Part shown: positions 28,955-37,268 of the stretch, one piece after another
Layout of the letters: each line of letters opens with the position of its first letter
How positions within the stretch are numbered: position 1 is the first letter of the stretch
From: Chloroflexota bacterium
Lineage (GTDB): Bacteria > Chloroflexota > Dehalococcoidia > DSTF01 > RBG-16-68-14
Direction of reading: 5' to 3'
DNA: 38,629 bases
NCBI GenBank assembly: GCA_022562155.1
Contig: JADFPV010000020.1
Location: 1-38,629 of the forward strand
The notes under the pieces: generated by a model
Databases searched by the model: none
Seen by the model: the letters and a program-made list of their open reading frames with translations, nothing else
What the model was told of the DNA's origin: nothing
Position numbers and translations under genes: made by a program

Positions 28955-29987
28955 CCGCGCTCGGGTCCTCGCGGTCGGCCTTCAGGTCGTACGTGACAGA
29001 CGTGCCTTCGCGGATCACATCGGCCATCGCCTGCTCCAGACGGTCGCCCGCTTCCGTCTCGCCGATGTGGCGCAGCATCAGCATGCCGGAGAACATCATC
29101 GCCATCGGGTTGACCTTGTTCTGGCCCTTGTACTTCGGCGCGCTGCCGTGCGTCGGCTCGAAGAGCGCCATATCGTCGCCGATGTTCGCGCCGGGCGCGA
29201 CGCCGAGCCCGCCGACCAGCCCCGCGCAGAGGTCCGAAATGATGTCGCCGTAGAGGTTGGGCAGCACGAGCACGTCGAACTGCTCCGGCCGCTGCACGAG
29301 CTGCATGCAGAGGTTGTCGACGATCGTGTCCCAGAACTCGATGTCCGGGTAGTCCTTCGCGACGTCCCGCGCGACTTCCAGGAACAACCCGTCCGAGTAC
29401 TTCAGGATGTTCGCCTTGTGGATGGCCGTGACCGACTTGCGGCCGTTCGCCTTGGCGTACTCGAACGCGTACTTCACGATCCGCCGTGAGCCCATCTCGG
29501 AGATCGGCTTGAGCGACACGCCGGCGTCCTCGCGTATCGCAGCTTGGCCGCTCGCCTGCGTCAGCTCCGAGAGCTTCGTAACCCACTCCGAGCCCTTTTC
29601 GAACTCGATCCCCACATACAGGTCCTCCGTGTTCTCTCGCACGATGACGATGTCGACCGCGTCGTAGCGAGTGCGGACACCGGGGTATGTCTTGCAGGGC
29701 CGGACGCAAGCGTAGAGGTTGAGCGTCTTCCGCATGGCCACGTTCACCGATCGGAAGCCGGTGCCGACCGGCGTCGTCACGGGGCCCTTGATCGCGACCT
29801 TCCGCTCTCGGATCGAGTCGATAACGGAGTCCGGCAGGGGCGTACCTTCGCGCTCCATGACGTCGACGCCCGCCTCTTGCACGTCCCAATCGAAGTCGAC
29901 GCCCGTGGCTTCCAGTACGCGCTTCGTCGCGTCCGATATCTCAGGGCCGGTGCCATCGCCGGGGATGAACGTGACGGCATACGCCAT
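28905..29987 (-). CDS. icd: NAD-type isocitrate/isopropylmalate dehydrogenase family, likely isocitrate dehydrogenase
   Basis: VTFIPGDGTGPEIS, RENTEDLYVGIEF, VTAIHKANILKYSDGLF, NLYGDIISDLCAGLVGGLGVAPGANIG. Confidence 0.93.
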   Translation of the reverse strand: MAYAVTFIPGDGTGPEISDATKRVLEATGVDFDWDVQEAGVDVMEREGTPLPDSVIDSIRERKVAIKGPVTTPVGTGFRSVNVAMRKTLNLYACVRPCKTYPGVRTRYDAVDIVIVRENTEDLYVGIEFEKGSEWVTKLSELTQASGQAAIREDAGVSLKPISEMGSRRIVKYAFEYAKANGRKSVTAIHKANILKYSDGLFLEVARDVAKDYPDIEFWDTIVDNLCMQLVQRPEQFDVLVLPNLYGDIISDLCAGLVGGLGVAPGANIGDDMALFEPTHGSAPKYKGQNKVNPMAMMFSGMLMLRHIGETEAGDRLEQAMADVIREGTSVTYDLKADREDPSAVGTSQVADAIIEKLQA

Positions 29988-30134
29988 GTTGAATGACTCC
30001 TTCTGCTGCTACTGCCGAGTGCCACCGGGTTCTTGCCCAGTCTAACATCTACCCTGCGCAGCCAGAAGTGCAGCTCTGGGCGCGCGGAGGTAGGCCTTCA
30101 CACCGCCTCACGATCAACCGAGAATGAGTATGGA

Positions 30135-30614
30135 ATGACAGCAAAGCGAGCAACCAAAGCCGAGACCGCACACGGCCTTTCCAAGGCAGAGGCCTGTAAG
30201 GCGCTCCAGGTCGCGCCCACCGCCGACGAGGAGCTGATCACGCAGGCCTACTGGCATCAGGCGCGCAAAGTGCGCTTGCTGGCCGCCAGAGACCCAGAGG
30301 CCAGGGCGGAATTGGATAAGCTCAATCGAGCCTTCCTGGTCCTGAACCCCGCTCGTGCAGAGGCGCCCTTGACTGGCGAGGCACCGCCTGCAACTACGGG
30401 TCCGTTTGCGACCGAAGTCGTCGCTTCTGTGCGCCGCGTCGTCGACCAAACGAAAGCCCGCTGGCCGAACCACATCCCAGAGGTCACGACGCTTGTCGCC
30501 ACGACCGCCATCCTGACGTACCTGGCGCTCTCAGCGGGCGCGGAGCCGATCTGGACGTTGATTGTGGCAGGAGCAGCCGCCGTCGCGATCTGGGCGCCCT
30601 GGCGCCGCCTCTAG
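30135..30614 (+). CDS. DnaJ-like domain, C-terminally membrane-anchored protein
   Basis: KAEACKALQVAPTADEELITQAYWHQARKVR...ELDKLNRAFLVLNP resembles a J-domain; two C-terminal TM segments. Confidence 0.65.
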   Translation: MTAKRATKAETAHGLSKAEACKALQVAPTADEELITQAYWHQARKVRLLAARDPEARAELDKLNRAFLVLNPARAEAPLTGEAPPATTGPFATEVVASVRRVVDQTKARWPNHIPEVTTLVATTAILTYLALSAGAEPIWTLIVAGAAAVAIWAPWRRL

Positions 30615-31024
30615 CGCCCCTTCGGCGATAACACCACGAACGCACATCCTGACACATCAGCAACGCCCTGAAACCAGGCCTGCGCCGCCTGCGGCAGGCT
30701 ATGGGTGTCTGGCAGCGCCTCATCGGGCGCAACCACGCACGCCGTGGCTGCGTGCGACTCTTCGCCGGTCCAGTAGCGGAGGTCCGGGTTGTGGAGGAGG
30801 TTCTGTACCCAGTGCGACCTGCGCCCTCGATACGTACTCACCAGCAGGCGATCGCCGAACGCCGTGGCCAGCACCGGCGTCCGGTGCGGCCGGCCGCTGC
30901 GCCAGCCGGTCGTCTCTAGCACGATGAGGCCGGCCGGCAGCACTCCCGGCGCTGCGACACCGGAACTGGCGATCGGCCCTAAAACCGCATCGAGCGCCTG
31001 GTAAAACTCCGTCTCGAGCGTCAT
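30611..31024 (-). CDS. Deazaflavin-dependent nitroreductase family protein
   Basis: [50 protein letters not shown] pattern. Confidence 0.85.
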   Translation of the reverse strand: MTLETEFYQALDAVLGPIASSGVAAPGVLPAGLIVLETTGWRSGRPHRTPVLATAFGDRLLVSTYRGRRSHWVQNLLHNPDLRYWTGEESHAATACVVAPDEALPDTHSLPQAAQAWFQGVADVSGCAFVVLSPKGR

Positions 31025-31494
31025 GGCTGGCCGCCTCGGCGGGGTTTGTCGAGGTCAGCGGTATCGAGCAGGATCGTCACTGGCCCATCGTTCTCCAGAC
31101 CAACCTGCATATACGTGCCGAAGCGGCCCATCGCTACTTCGACACCGAGATCGCGCAACGTCTGCGCGAAGGCGTCGACCAGCGGAGCAGCCTCCTCAGG
31201 CTTGGCCGCAGCGACGAAACTCGGACGCCTGCCCTTCCGTACGTCCGCCAGCAACGTGAATTGGCTCACCACGAGCGCCGCGCCGCCCGATTCAACCAGT
31301 GAGATGTTAAACCGGTCCTGATCGACGCTGAAGATCCGCAAGTCCGCCGCTTTCTTGGCGAGCCGTTCCGCATCGCGCTGCTGATCGCCCATAGCTACGC
31401 CCACCAGTATGAGCAGTCCTGAGCCGATCGACGAGATTTCGTCACCGTCGACGGTGACGGAGGCACGCGTCACGCGCTGGAGCACCGCGAGCAT
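31021..31494 (-). CDS. dtd: D-aminoacyl-tRNA deacylase
   Basis: [42 protein letters not shown]-like [25 protein letters not shown]. Confidence 0.95.
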   Translation of the reverse strand: MLAVLQRVTRASVTVDGDEISSIGSGLLILVGVAMGDQQRDAERLAKKAADLRIFSVDQDRFNISLVESGGAALVVSQFTLLADVRKGRRPSFVAAAKPEEAAPLVDAFAQTLRDLGVEVAMGRFGTYMQVGLENDGPVTILLDTADLDKPRRGGQP

Positions 31495-31506
31495 CGTGAC
31501 TGAGGG

Positions 31507-31818
31507 CTAGGAGGCTGCGGCCGCCTCGGTGTCTTTGGTGGACGAATCCTTTGTGGACGAACTGTCGCCGGACGAGCCTTTATCGTCACTTCTGGAGTCT
31601 GATGAGTCGACACTTGCCGCGGCAGCCTCCGAAGGCGGTGCCTTCCGGCTGTCTGTTTTGTAGAACCCGCTGCCTTTGAAGACAATCGGCGCCGCCTGGA
31701 TCACACGCTGGGCCTTTCCACCGCAGGAAGGGCACTTCTGTTGCGCGGGCGCGTCGAAGCCCTCGCGCTTCTCATATAGATTGGAGCACTTTGCGCACTG
31801 GTATTCGTATGTTGGCAA
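31507..31818 (-). CDS. FmdB-family zinc ribbon protein with Ser/Asp-rich tail
   Basis: MPTYEYQCAKCSNLYEKREGFDAPAQQKCPSCGGKAQRVIQA. Confidence 0.93.
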   Translation of the reverse strand: MPTYEYQCAKCSNLYEKREGFDAPAQQKCPSCGGKAQRVIQAAPIVFKGSGFYKTDSRKAPPSEAAAASVDSSDSRSDDKGSSGDSSSTKDSSTKDTEAAAAS

Positions 31819-31891
31819 TTGATACGCCTTACTTAATTACGGTTATGTTCGATAAGTCTATCGGAATGCCGCCTCGACACACAATGGAGCC

Positions 31892-32260
31892 CTACTGAAG
31901 GTCCGGCAACGCTAGTCCGCTGCCATCATCCGCGGAAAACACGCCAATCGCGCCGATCACCTCGCCCTTAGCGTCGCGAAGAAGCGATAGATGCCCGGGG
32001 AATCGCGAGATTGTACCGTCCCGGTGTGCGACAGGAATGTTCGCCATCGCAGGATCGAAGCTCAGACTACCACGCTCCAGCGCGGCGCGAAACGCGGCCC
32101 AGTGGCGATCGCGATAGGACTCGGGAATAATCAGCTCCAGCGATTGCCCAACGGCACTCTCAGCATCGTAACCGAACAGCTTTTCAGCTCCCTCGCTCCA
32201 GGTCCGTATCACACCACGGAGATCGACCACAATAACTGCATGCGCGTTCATGTCGACCAT
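31892..32260 (-). CDS. Single PAS-domain protein
   Basis: VIVVDLRGVIRTWSEGAEKLFGYDAESAVGQSLELIIPESYRDRH...AHRDGTISRFPGHLSLLRDAKGEVIGAIGVFSADD. Confidence 0.85.
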   Translation of the reverse strand: MVDMNAHAVIVVDLRGVIRTWSEGAEKLFGYDAESAVGQSLELIIPESYRDRHWAAFRAALERGSLSFDPAMANIPVAHRDGTISRFPGHLSLLRDAKGEVIGAIGVFSADDGSGLALPDLQ

Positions 32261-32279
32261 GTATATCAGAACGAGGGGG

Positions 32280-32308
32280 TTGACAGGGGAGCAGATAGAT
32301 GGCATACT
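32280..32308 (+). promoter_or_regulatory. Sigma70-like promoter without an obvious downstream gene
   Basis: TTGACA - 17 nt - CATACT. Confidence 0.45.
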
Positions 32309-32370
32309 CGTACTTGATATCCGGCAATGAGGTTCCGGTAATGAATTACGCAGAATCTGGTAACGAAAGT

Positions 32371-32408
32371 GAACAGCCCGCCAGCGAACGGGCGCTGGCG
32401 GGCTGTTC
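32371..32408. terminator. Perfect 16-bp inverted repeat (terminator-like or structured RNA hairpin)
   Basis: GAACAGCCCGCCAGCG-AACGGG-CGCTGGCGGGCTGTTC. Confidence 0.75.
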
Positions 32409-32766
32409 GGTAGGAAAGCACTGAACGCCGATTAGGCTAGACCGGCGTCGGTGCGCTTAGGGAGGGAGCGGCTCGGTAGGGCCGCTCCCACAAGAGACCA
32501 GCGCCGGATCCGACGTTCCTGCTCCCCGCAGACCAAGAACGCCTGCTCCCCACACTGGGACTCCACAAAACGTGCGGACGCGCGTACATTGCACGCGCGT
32601 CCGCGATGCGACCACCCACCACCAGGACATCGCGCGGATGGCAAAAAAGTACGACAGGGCCACTTCGTCGCCTGTCGTGTCTCAGGTGCGATTCTTTCGC
32701 GTTGCTCTTGCTTAGCCCGTATACCCTCATCGGTCATCCTTGTACCGAGTCCCTACCCCTAGGGGC

Positions 32767-32808
32767 TTGACGGCAGCACTCATTATGAATATTATTGCAT
32801 GAGTGCTG
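32767..32808 (+). promoter_or_regulatory. Promoter/operator of the HTH pair
   Basis: TTGACG (32767-32772) - 17 nt - TATTAT (32790-32795), embraced by perfect 10-bp inverted repeat CAGCACTCAT (32774-32783)/ATGAGTGCTG (32799-32808). Confidence 0.6.
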
Positions 32809-32933
32809 AAGAACGAGTGCCGTTACATGTTACCTCTATCATGCTCAAGAACTCTTGAAGTCAATTGCATGTTCAACATTACGTGTATTGTAATGCATGA
32901 AATCTATTTGTCAACCCCCCTGGAGTAGTTTCT

Positions 32934-33251
32934 ATGGCAAAATCTTGGGGCTTCCTCACCAACCATGCTCACGTTCTCATTCAGATCGCCCGCGATCCCC
33001 GATCCACGGTGAGGGAAATAGCCAACGCTGCCGGAATCACCGAGCGAGCCACGCACTCAGTGCTAGGTGATCTGCGAGAGGGTGGGATCGTCCATGCGAC
33101 ACGCGACGGTCGCAACAACGTATACAGCATCGACATTCAGACGTTGATCAAGGGCGAACGCTGGAGCGCTTCCGACATGGAGATCCCACAATCCCTGATT
33201 GACGCGACGCTACGAGGTCTCGCAGGTGTGGCAACTGGGATACCAGCCTAA
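32934..33251 (+). CDS. MarR-like winged-HTH transcriptional regulator (copy 1)
   Basis: WGFLTNHAHVLIQIARDPRSTVREIANAAGITERATHSVLGDLREGGIVHATRDGRNNVYSI. Confidence 0.85.
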   Translation: MAKSWGFLTNHAHVLIQIARDPRSTVREIANAAGITERATHSVLGDLREGGIVHATRDGRNNVYSIDIQTLIKGERWSASDMEIPQSLIDATLRGLAGVATGIPA

Positions 33252-33255
33252 TAGC

Positions 33256-33600
33256 ATGCGCCGCTGGGGGTTCCTTACCACTCATGCTCTGGTGCTGATT
33301 TGCGTGACCCAGCACCCCCACTCAACCGTTCGCGAAATTGCCAACACCGTTGGCGTGACCGAGCGGGCGGGCCACTCTGTCCTGCGCGATTTGCGCGATG
33401 CTGGCATCATCGATGCTGAACGCTCCGGGCGGCGCAACAGCTACACCATCAATTTCGAGCACCTCGTCTCGTTTCGCCGTGAGGGAACGGCGCCGGAGTT
33501 GGTGCCAGACACCTTCGTGAGCGCTCTCATGGACGGCCTTCTGCCACTCCAATCGCCGGAATTCCCGCCATTCGAGGACGAAGTTCACCCGATCAACTGA
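33256..33600 (+). CDS. MarR-like winged-HTH transcriptional regulator (copy 2)
   Basis: MRRWGFLTTHALVLICVTQHPHSTVREIANTVGVTERAGHSVLRDLRDAGIIDAERSGRRNSYTI; clear paralog of the upstream gene; ATG at 33256 follows the upstream stop by 4 nt. Confidence 0.85.
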   Translation: MRRWGFLTTHALVLICVTQHPHSTVREIANTVGVTERAGHSVLRDLRDAGIIDAERSGRRNSYTINFEHLVSFRREGTAPELVPDTFVSALMDGLLPLQSPEFPPFEDEVHPIN

Positions 33601-33669
33601 TCATTAGCTCGCTCTATTCTCAGATGCCGGCCTGCGCTCCGGGCGAAACTTAGCCGACACTTAGTTAGC

Positions 33670-34917
33670 ATGGCGAATCTGGTCACCTTAACGGTCCCAC
33701 CTCTGAACGGAGGGGGGAGAGAGGGCGCGTTCACTCGTGTTCAGCGCTGGCTTGCCCTTGCGGCCGATAACATCCTCGGCCCGACGGAGGCACAGGCCCA
33801 GCGCGTCGACGTCATTCGACGCGCGATCGTAGCGGGCACTATTATCGCCATCCTGCCGATCCAGCAGATGCAGATCCCAGGCTGGCCGGCCGTCATGGGC
33901 GCCTGCGTCGTCGCGCTGTCTTACGATGTCCTGCTAGCCTGGCTTGTGTTCGCAAAAAAGCGCTACTTCATGGCGAACGTCTTGGGACTGTCCCTTGACG
34001 CCCTCATCCTGATGGGCGCGTCCTTCTACGTGTTCCGCGAGATGGGCGCCGCCGGCGCGACATCCAGTATCTGGCTCGTGTTCTTGATCTACATCGTCAT
34101 CGGTGGGTTCACCCTAGCGCCGCTCGGCTCCCTGGCCTATACCGCCATCTGGACATCGTGGTTTGCTCTTGCGACACTCATGTACTTTTCCGCCGGCACG
34201 CTCTACTATGACGACTTGCCGATACGCCTCATCTTCATGGCTCTCATCGGTCTCGTTTCGCTGGGCATGGCCAACGAGCTGCAGAAGAAGCGCACAAAGC
34301 TGGAACAGCAGAACCGGCAGACTATGGGCATGCTGGCAACGCTCGTCGAGGCGCGCGACACGGACGCCGGCGCTCACCTGCATAGCATCCAGGAGTTCTC
34401 GATAGCGCTGGCCAGGCGCTTGGGCTTCTCAGAGAAGGACGCGCGGGAGATCGCCTACGCCTCGATGATGCACGACGTTGGAAAGGCGAACGTCCCGGAC
34501 TCCGTGCTCAAGAAGCCCGGCAAGCTGACCGCTGAAGAGCGGCGAATCATGCGCGACCACACTGCCTGGGGAGATCAGCTGCTCTCAGAGAACGACGACT
34601 TCGAGCTGGCGCGAGTCGTAGCGCGCTCGCATCACGAACACTGGGACGGTTCTGGGTACCCGGACGGCCTCAGCGGCCCCGATATCCCGCTGGTGGCGCG
34701 GATCGTAGCCGTCGCGGACATCTACGATGCCCTGATCAGCAAGCGGCCTTACAAGGAAGCATGGACCCAGCTCGAGGCAATCCGGGAGATAGAGCGCATC
34801 GCGGGTTCGGACCTAGACCCGCAGATCGCAGGAGCCTTCATTGCGCTCTGGCATGACGGCACGATCAAGCGGATCGAGGACTCACCTCCGGACATCGAGC
34901 ACCAGCAAGCCGCTTAA
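33670..34917 (+). CDS. Membrane-anchored HD-GYP domain phosphodiesterase
   Basis: Several N-terminal TM segments, then MMHDVGKANVPDSVLKKPGKLT, HHEHWDGSGYPDGLSG, RIVAVADIYDALISKRPYK. Confidence 0.93.
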   Translation: MANLVTLTVPPLNGGGREGAFTRVQRWLALAADNILGPTEAQAQRVDVIRRAIVAGTIIAILPIQQMQIPGWPAVMGACVVALSYDVLLAWLVFAKKRYFMANVLGLSLDALILMGASFYVFREMGAAGATSSIWLVFLIYIVIGGFTLAPLGSLAYTAIWTSWFALATLMYFSAGTLYYDDLPIRLIFMALIGLVSLGMANELQKKRTKLEQQNRQTMGMLATLVEARDTDAGAHLHSIQEFSIALARRLGFSEKDAREIAYASMMHDVGKANVPDSVLKKPGKLTAEERRIMRDHTAWGDQLLSENDDFELARVVARSHHEHWDGSGYPDGLSGPDIPLVARIVAVADIYDALISKRPYKEAWTQLEAIREIERIAGSDLDPQIAGAFIALWHDGTIKRIEDSPPDIEHQQAA

Positions 34918-34933
34918 GAGCCTAGAACGAGCG

Positions 34934-36253
34934 TCAGTGCTCGCCTCGGTCGCCGCCGCTGACTGCGTCCACTTCCGTCCCGCTCACCGCGGCGCGCGCA
35001 TGTCGGAAGAGCTGCGGAACCTCTCGCCGCTCCCAGAAGAGCCAGCCAAGCGCCAACAAGATGTACATGAATCCAAAGCCAACGCGTACCTCATCAACCG
35101 GTATCGCAAGCTGGATGGAGAACAGTACAAAAATCAGAGACGCCTCGCGTATGCCGAACCGCAGGTTCAACAACACGGCCACAGCGAATAGCGACTGTGC
35201 GGCCGTCAGAAAGACCTCATGCGCCTGCCTGCCATCCACCGGCAGCGCATCGAGCGTCCCGCCGGAGATGCTATAAGCGATCGGGAGCGATCCGACCAGC
35301 AGCGTCCACTGATTGACTTTGGATGAGATCAACAGCGTCATCGCCGCACCTGCGCGGCCACGCAGGGCCAGCAAACCCGCCAGGATAAACTCCGGCGACT
35401 CCGATGCGAGCGGTGCTAGCCACTGCACTAACAGAAACTCGTCGATCCCAAGCGATTCCCCGGTCTCCACAAGACCGTTCGCGAACGGCTCCGCCGCCGC
35501 GAACACCACGCCCGCCGCGAAGATGAAGATGCCGATCACCGCAGCCCACTTGCGCTTTGGGGTCAGGGCCGCGATCGTTAGCGCGGGGCCCATCAGTTCA
35601 TGCTCGCTGGGAGGCGTTCGGGACGACATGATGAGATAGAGCCCGAACAGGCTGATCAGAACCGCGCTGTCGATCAGCGATAGGCTCTCCTTAAGCGGGA
35701 TCGAGAAGCTGTACAGCGTCGCGACGCCAAGGAAGATTAGCCCGACTGAATTTGACTTGCCGACCGAGAGTTCATTCTTACGCGTCTTGAACCAAAAGAG
35801 GAAGAACACCAACGGCCAGGCGAGGCCGATCAGCAGCCGGTTCGCTCCTGTCATGTTCGCCAATGCCAGCTCCACTGCCGGCGTCTCGCCAACTTGCAGC
35901 AGGCTTGGGTCCAATAACTCTTGGCCTGCCGTCCATGCGAAATAGATATCGACGGCATATTCCGGCAGGACGGCGATTATCGCGAGGACGGCGAGCGCCA
36001 GCGTGGCCGAGACGAGCTGCTCCGCCACTTCAGACGCCCAAACGAGCAGCGTCGCCGCCGCCATAATCGAGATACCAAAGATCAACGCCTCGATCGTAGG
36101 ATCGATGTGAACGTCCGCTATGCCTGTGATATCCAGCAGACGGAGCACTGGCCCAGGTGCCGCTATGACAGCCGCGACTGAGATCTGAAGCCAGTTCCGT
36201 GCGTGATTGACAGGCCCCGGCGGGGCCTGGGAATGTGCCTTGTCGTCAGACAT
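34934..36253 (-). CDS. Sodium/calcium (cation/H+) exchanger family membrane protein
   Basis: Two homologous halves with VLPEYAVDI and ASESPEFILAGLLALRGRAGAAMTLLISSKVNQWTL alpha-repeat-like motifs; polytopic. Confidence 0.8.
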   Translation of the reverse strand: MSDDKAHSQAPPGPVNHARNWLQISVAAVIAAPGPVLRLLDITGIADVHIDPTIEALIFGISIMAAATLLVWASEVAEQLVSATLALAVLAIIAVLPEYAVDIYFAWTAGQELLDPSLLQVGETPAVELALANMTGANRLLIGLAWPLVFFLFWFKTRKNELSVGKSNSVGLIFLGVATLYSFSIPLKESLSLIDSAVLISLFGLYLIMSSRTPPSEHELMGPALTIAALTPKRKWAAVIGIFIFAAGVVFAAAEPFANGLVETGESLGIDEFLLVQWLAPLASESPEFILAGLLALRGRAGAAMTLLISSKVNQWTLLVGSLPIAYSISGGTLDALPVDGRQAHEVFLTAAQSLFAVAVLLNLRFGIREASLIFVLFSIQLAIPVDEVRVGFGFMYILLALGWLFWERREVPQLFRHARAAVSGTEVDAVSGGDRGEH

Positions 36254-36303
36254 CTCTACACAGTAGGATAGGCCACACCTGACCTACGTTCGAGTTCTGG
36301 GAC

Positions 36304-37185
36304 ATGCTTCGACTCCTAGTAGCACTTTCGATCATCGCCAAGGCCGGCCTTCTGGCCGTCTCCTGGATCATCTCCGAGCGCGTGCTGCACCCGCCGCGAA
36401 AAGCCGAGGACCACACGCTGGATGACTTCGACCTGCCCGGCCGGGAGGTGACGTTCTTGAGCCGTGACGGGACCAAGCTGGCCGGTTGGTACTTCCCTGC
36501 GGGAGGCGCCCCTTCCCCCGGGATTGTGCTCTCGCACGGCCACGGGCGGAGCCGAGCCGAGCTACTCCCACATGCCAATTTCCTCTACCAGGCGGGCTAT
36601 ACCGTCCTGGTCTTCGACTACCGCCACCGAGGCGAGTCTGAAGGGACAGAGGTAACGATGGGCCTGCGCGAGCAGGACGACCTACAGGGCGCGATCGACC
36701 ACATCGTGGTGCAACCGGACGTGGACGCGCGCCACATTGGGGTCGTGGGCCTCTCGATGGGCTCCGTTGTCGCGTTGCTCGTCGCGGCGCGCGATGAACG
36801 GATCAAAACCGTCATCGCCGAATGCCCGTATTCGGCCGCTGATGCCGTCATGACACGCGCGCTCGAACATTTCTATCATCTGCCACGCTTCCCCTTCGCC
36901 GTAGCAGCGAAGTGGCTGATCGAACGCCGCCTCGGCCAATCGCTAGACGTGGCGAACGCCATCGACGTCATCCGCCGCCTCGCCCCGAGGCCCATCTTCC
37001 TCATCGCCGATGAGGCCGACGCTGTCCTTGGACCTGAAGAGACGCACCACCTGTACGACGCGGCCCGCGAGCCAAAGCGCTTCTGGCTCATCCCGGGCGC
37101 GGACCATGCCCGAGGCTGGCAGACGGCTCCGGAGGAGTACGAGCGCCGCGTGTTGGAGGCCTTCGACGAAGTCCTGCGCCCATAG
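36304..37185 (+). CDS. Alpha/beta hydrolase
   Basis: GIVLSHGHGRSRAELLPHANFL, GVVGLSMGSVVALLVA (GxSxG), C-terminal DHARGWQ. Confidence 0.92.
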   Translation: MLRLLVALSIIAKAGLLAVSWIISERVLHPPRKAEDHTLDDFDLPGREVTFLSRDGTKLAGWYFPAGGAPSPGIVLSHGHGRSRAELLPHANFLYQAGYTVLVFDYRHRGESEGTEVTMGLREQDDLQGAIDHIVVQPDVDARHIGVVGLSMGSVVALLVAARDERIKTVIAECPYSAADAVMTRALEHFYHLPRFPFAVAAKWLIERRLGQSLDVANAIDVIRRLAPRPIFLIADEADAVLGPEETHHLYDAAREPKRFWLIPGADHARGWQTAPEEYERRVLEAFDEVLRP

Positions 37186-37219
37186 ACGCAGACGGCGTCG
37201 AGGCTCGCCGCAGACACAG

Positions 37220-37245
37220 ACGCGCCCCGAACGATCGGGGCGCGT
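37220..37245. terminator. Bidirectional terminator-like hairpin
   Basis: ACGCGCCCCGA-ACGA-TCGGGGCGCGT, 11-bp perfect stem, between convergent genes. Confidence 0.75.
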
Positions 37246-37268
37246 TGCTACTTACTGCGTTTTATGGG

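Noticed and set aside
32432-32762. Three overlapping ORFs (about 100 aa each, both strands)
   Set aside because: Mutually overlapping in several frames across perfect hairpins; composition looks random.
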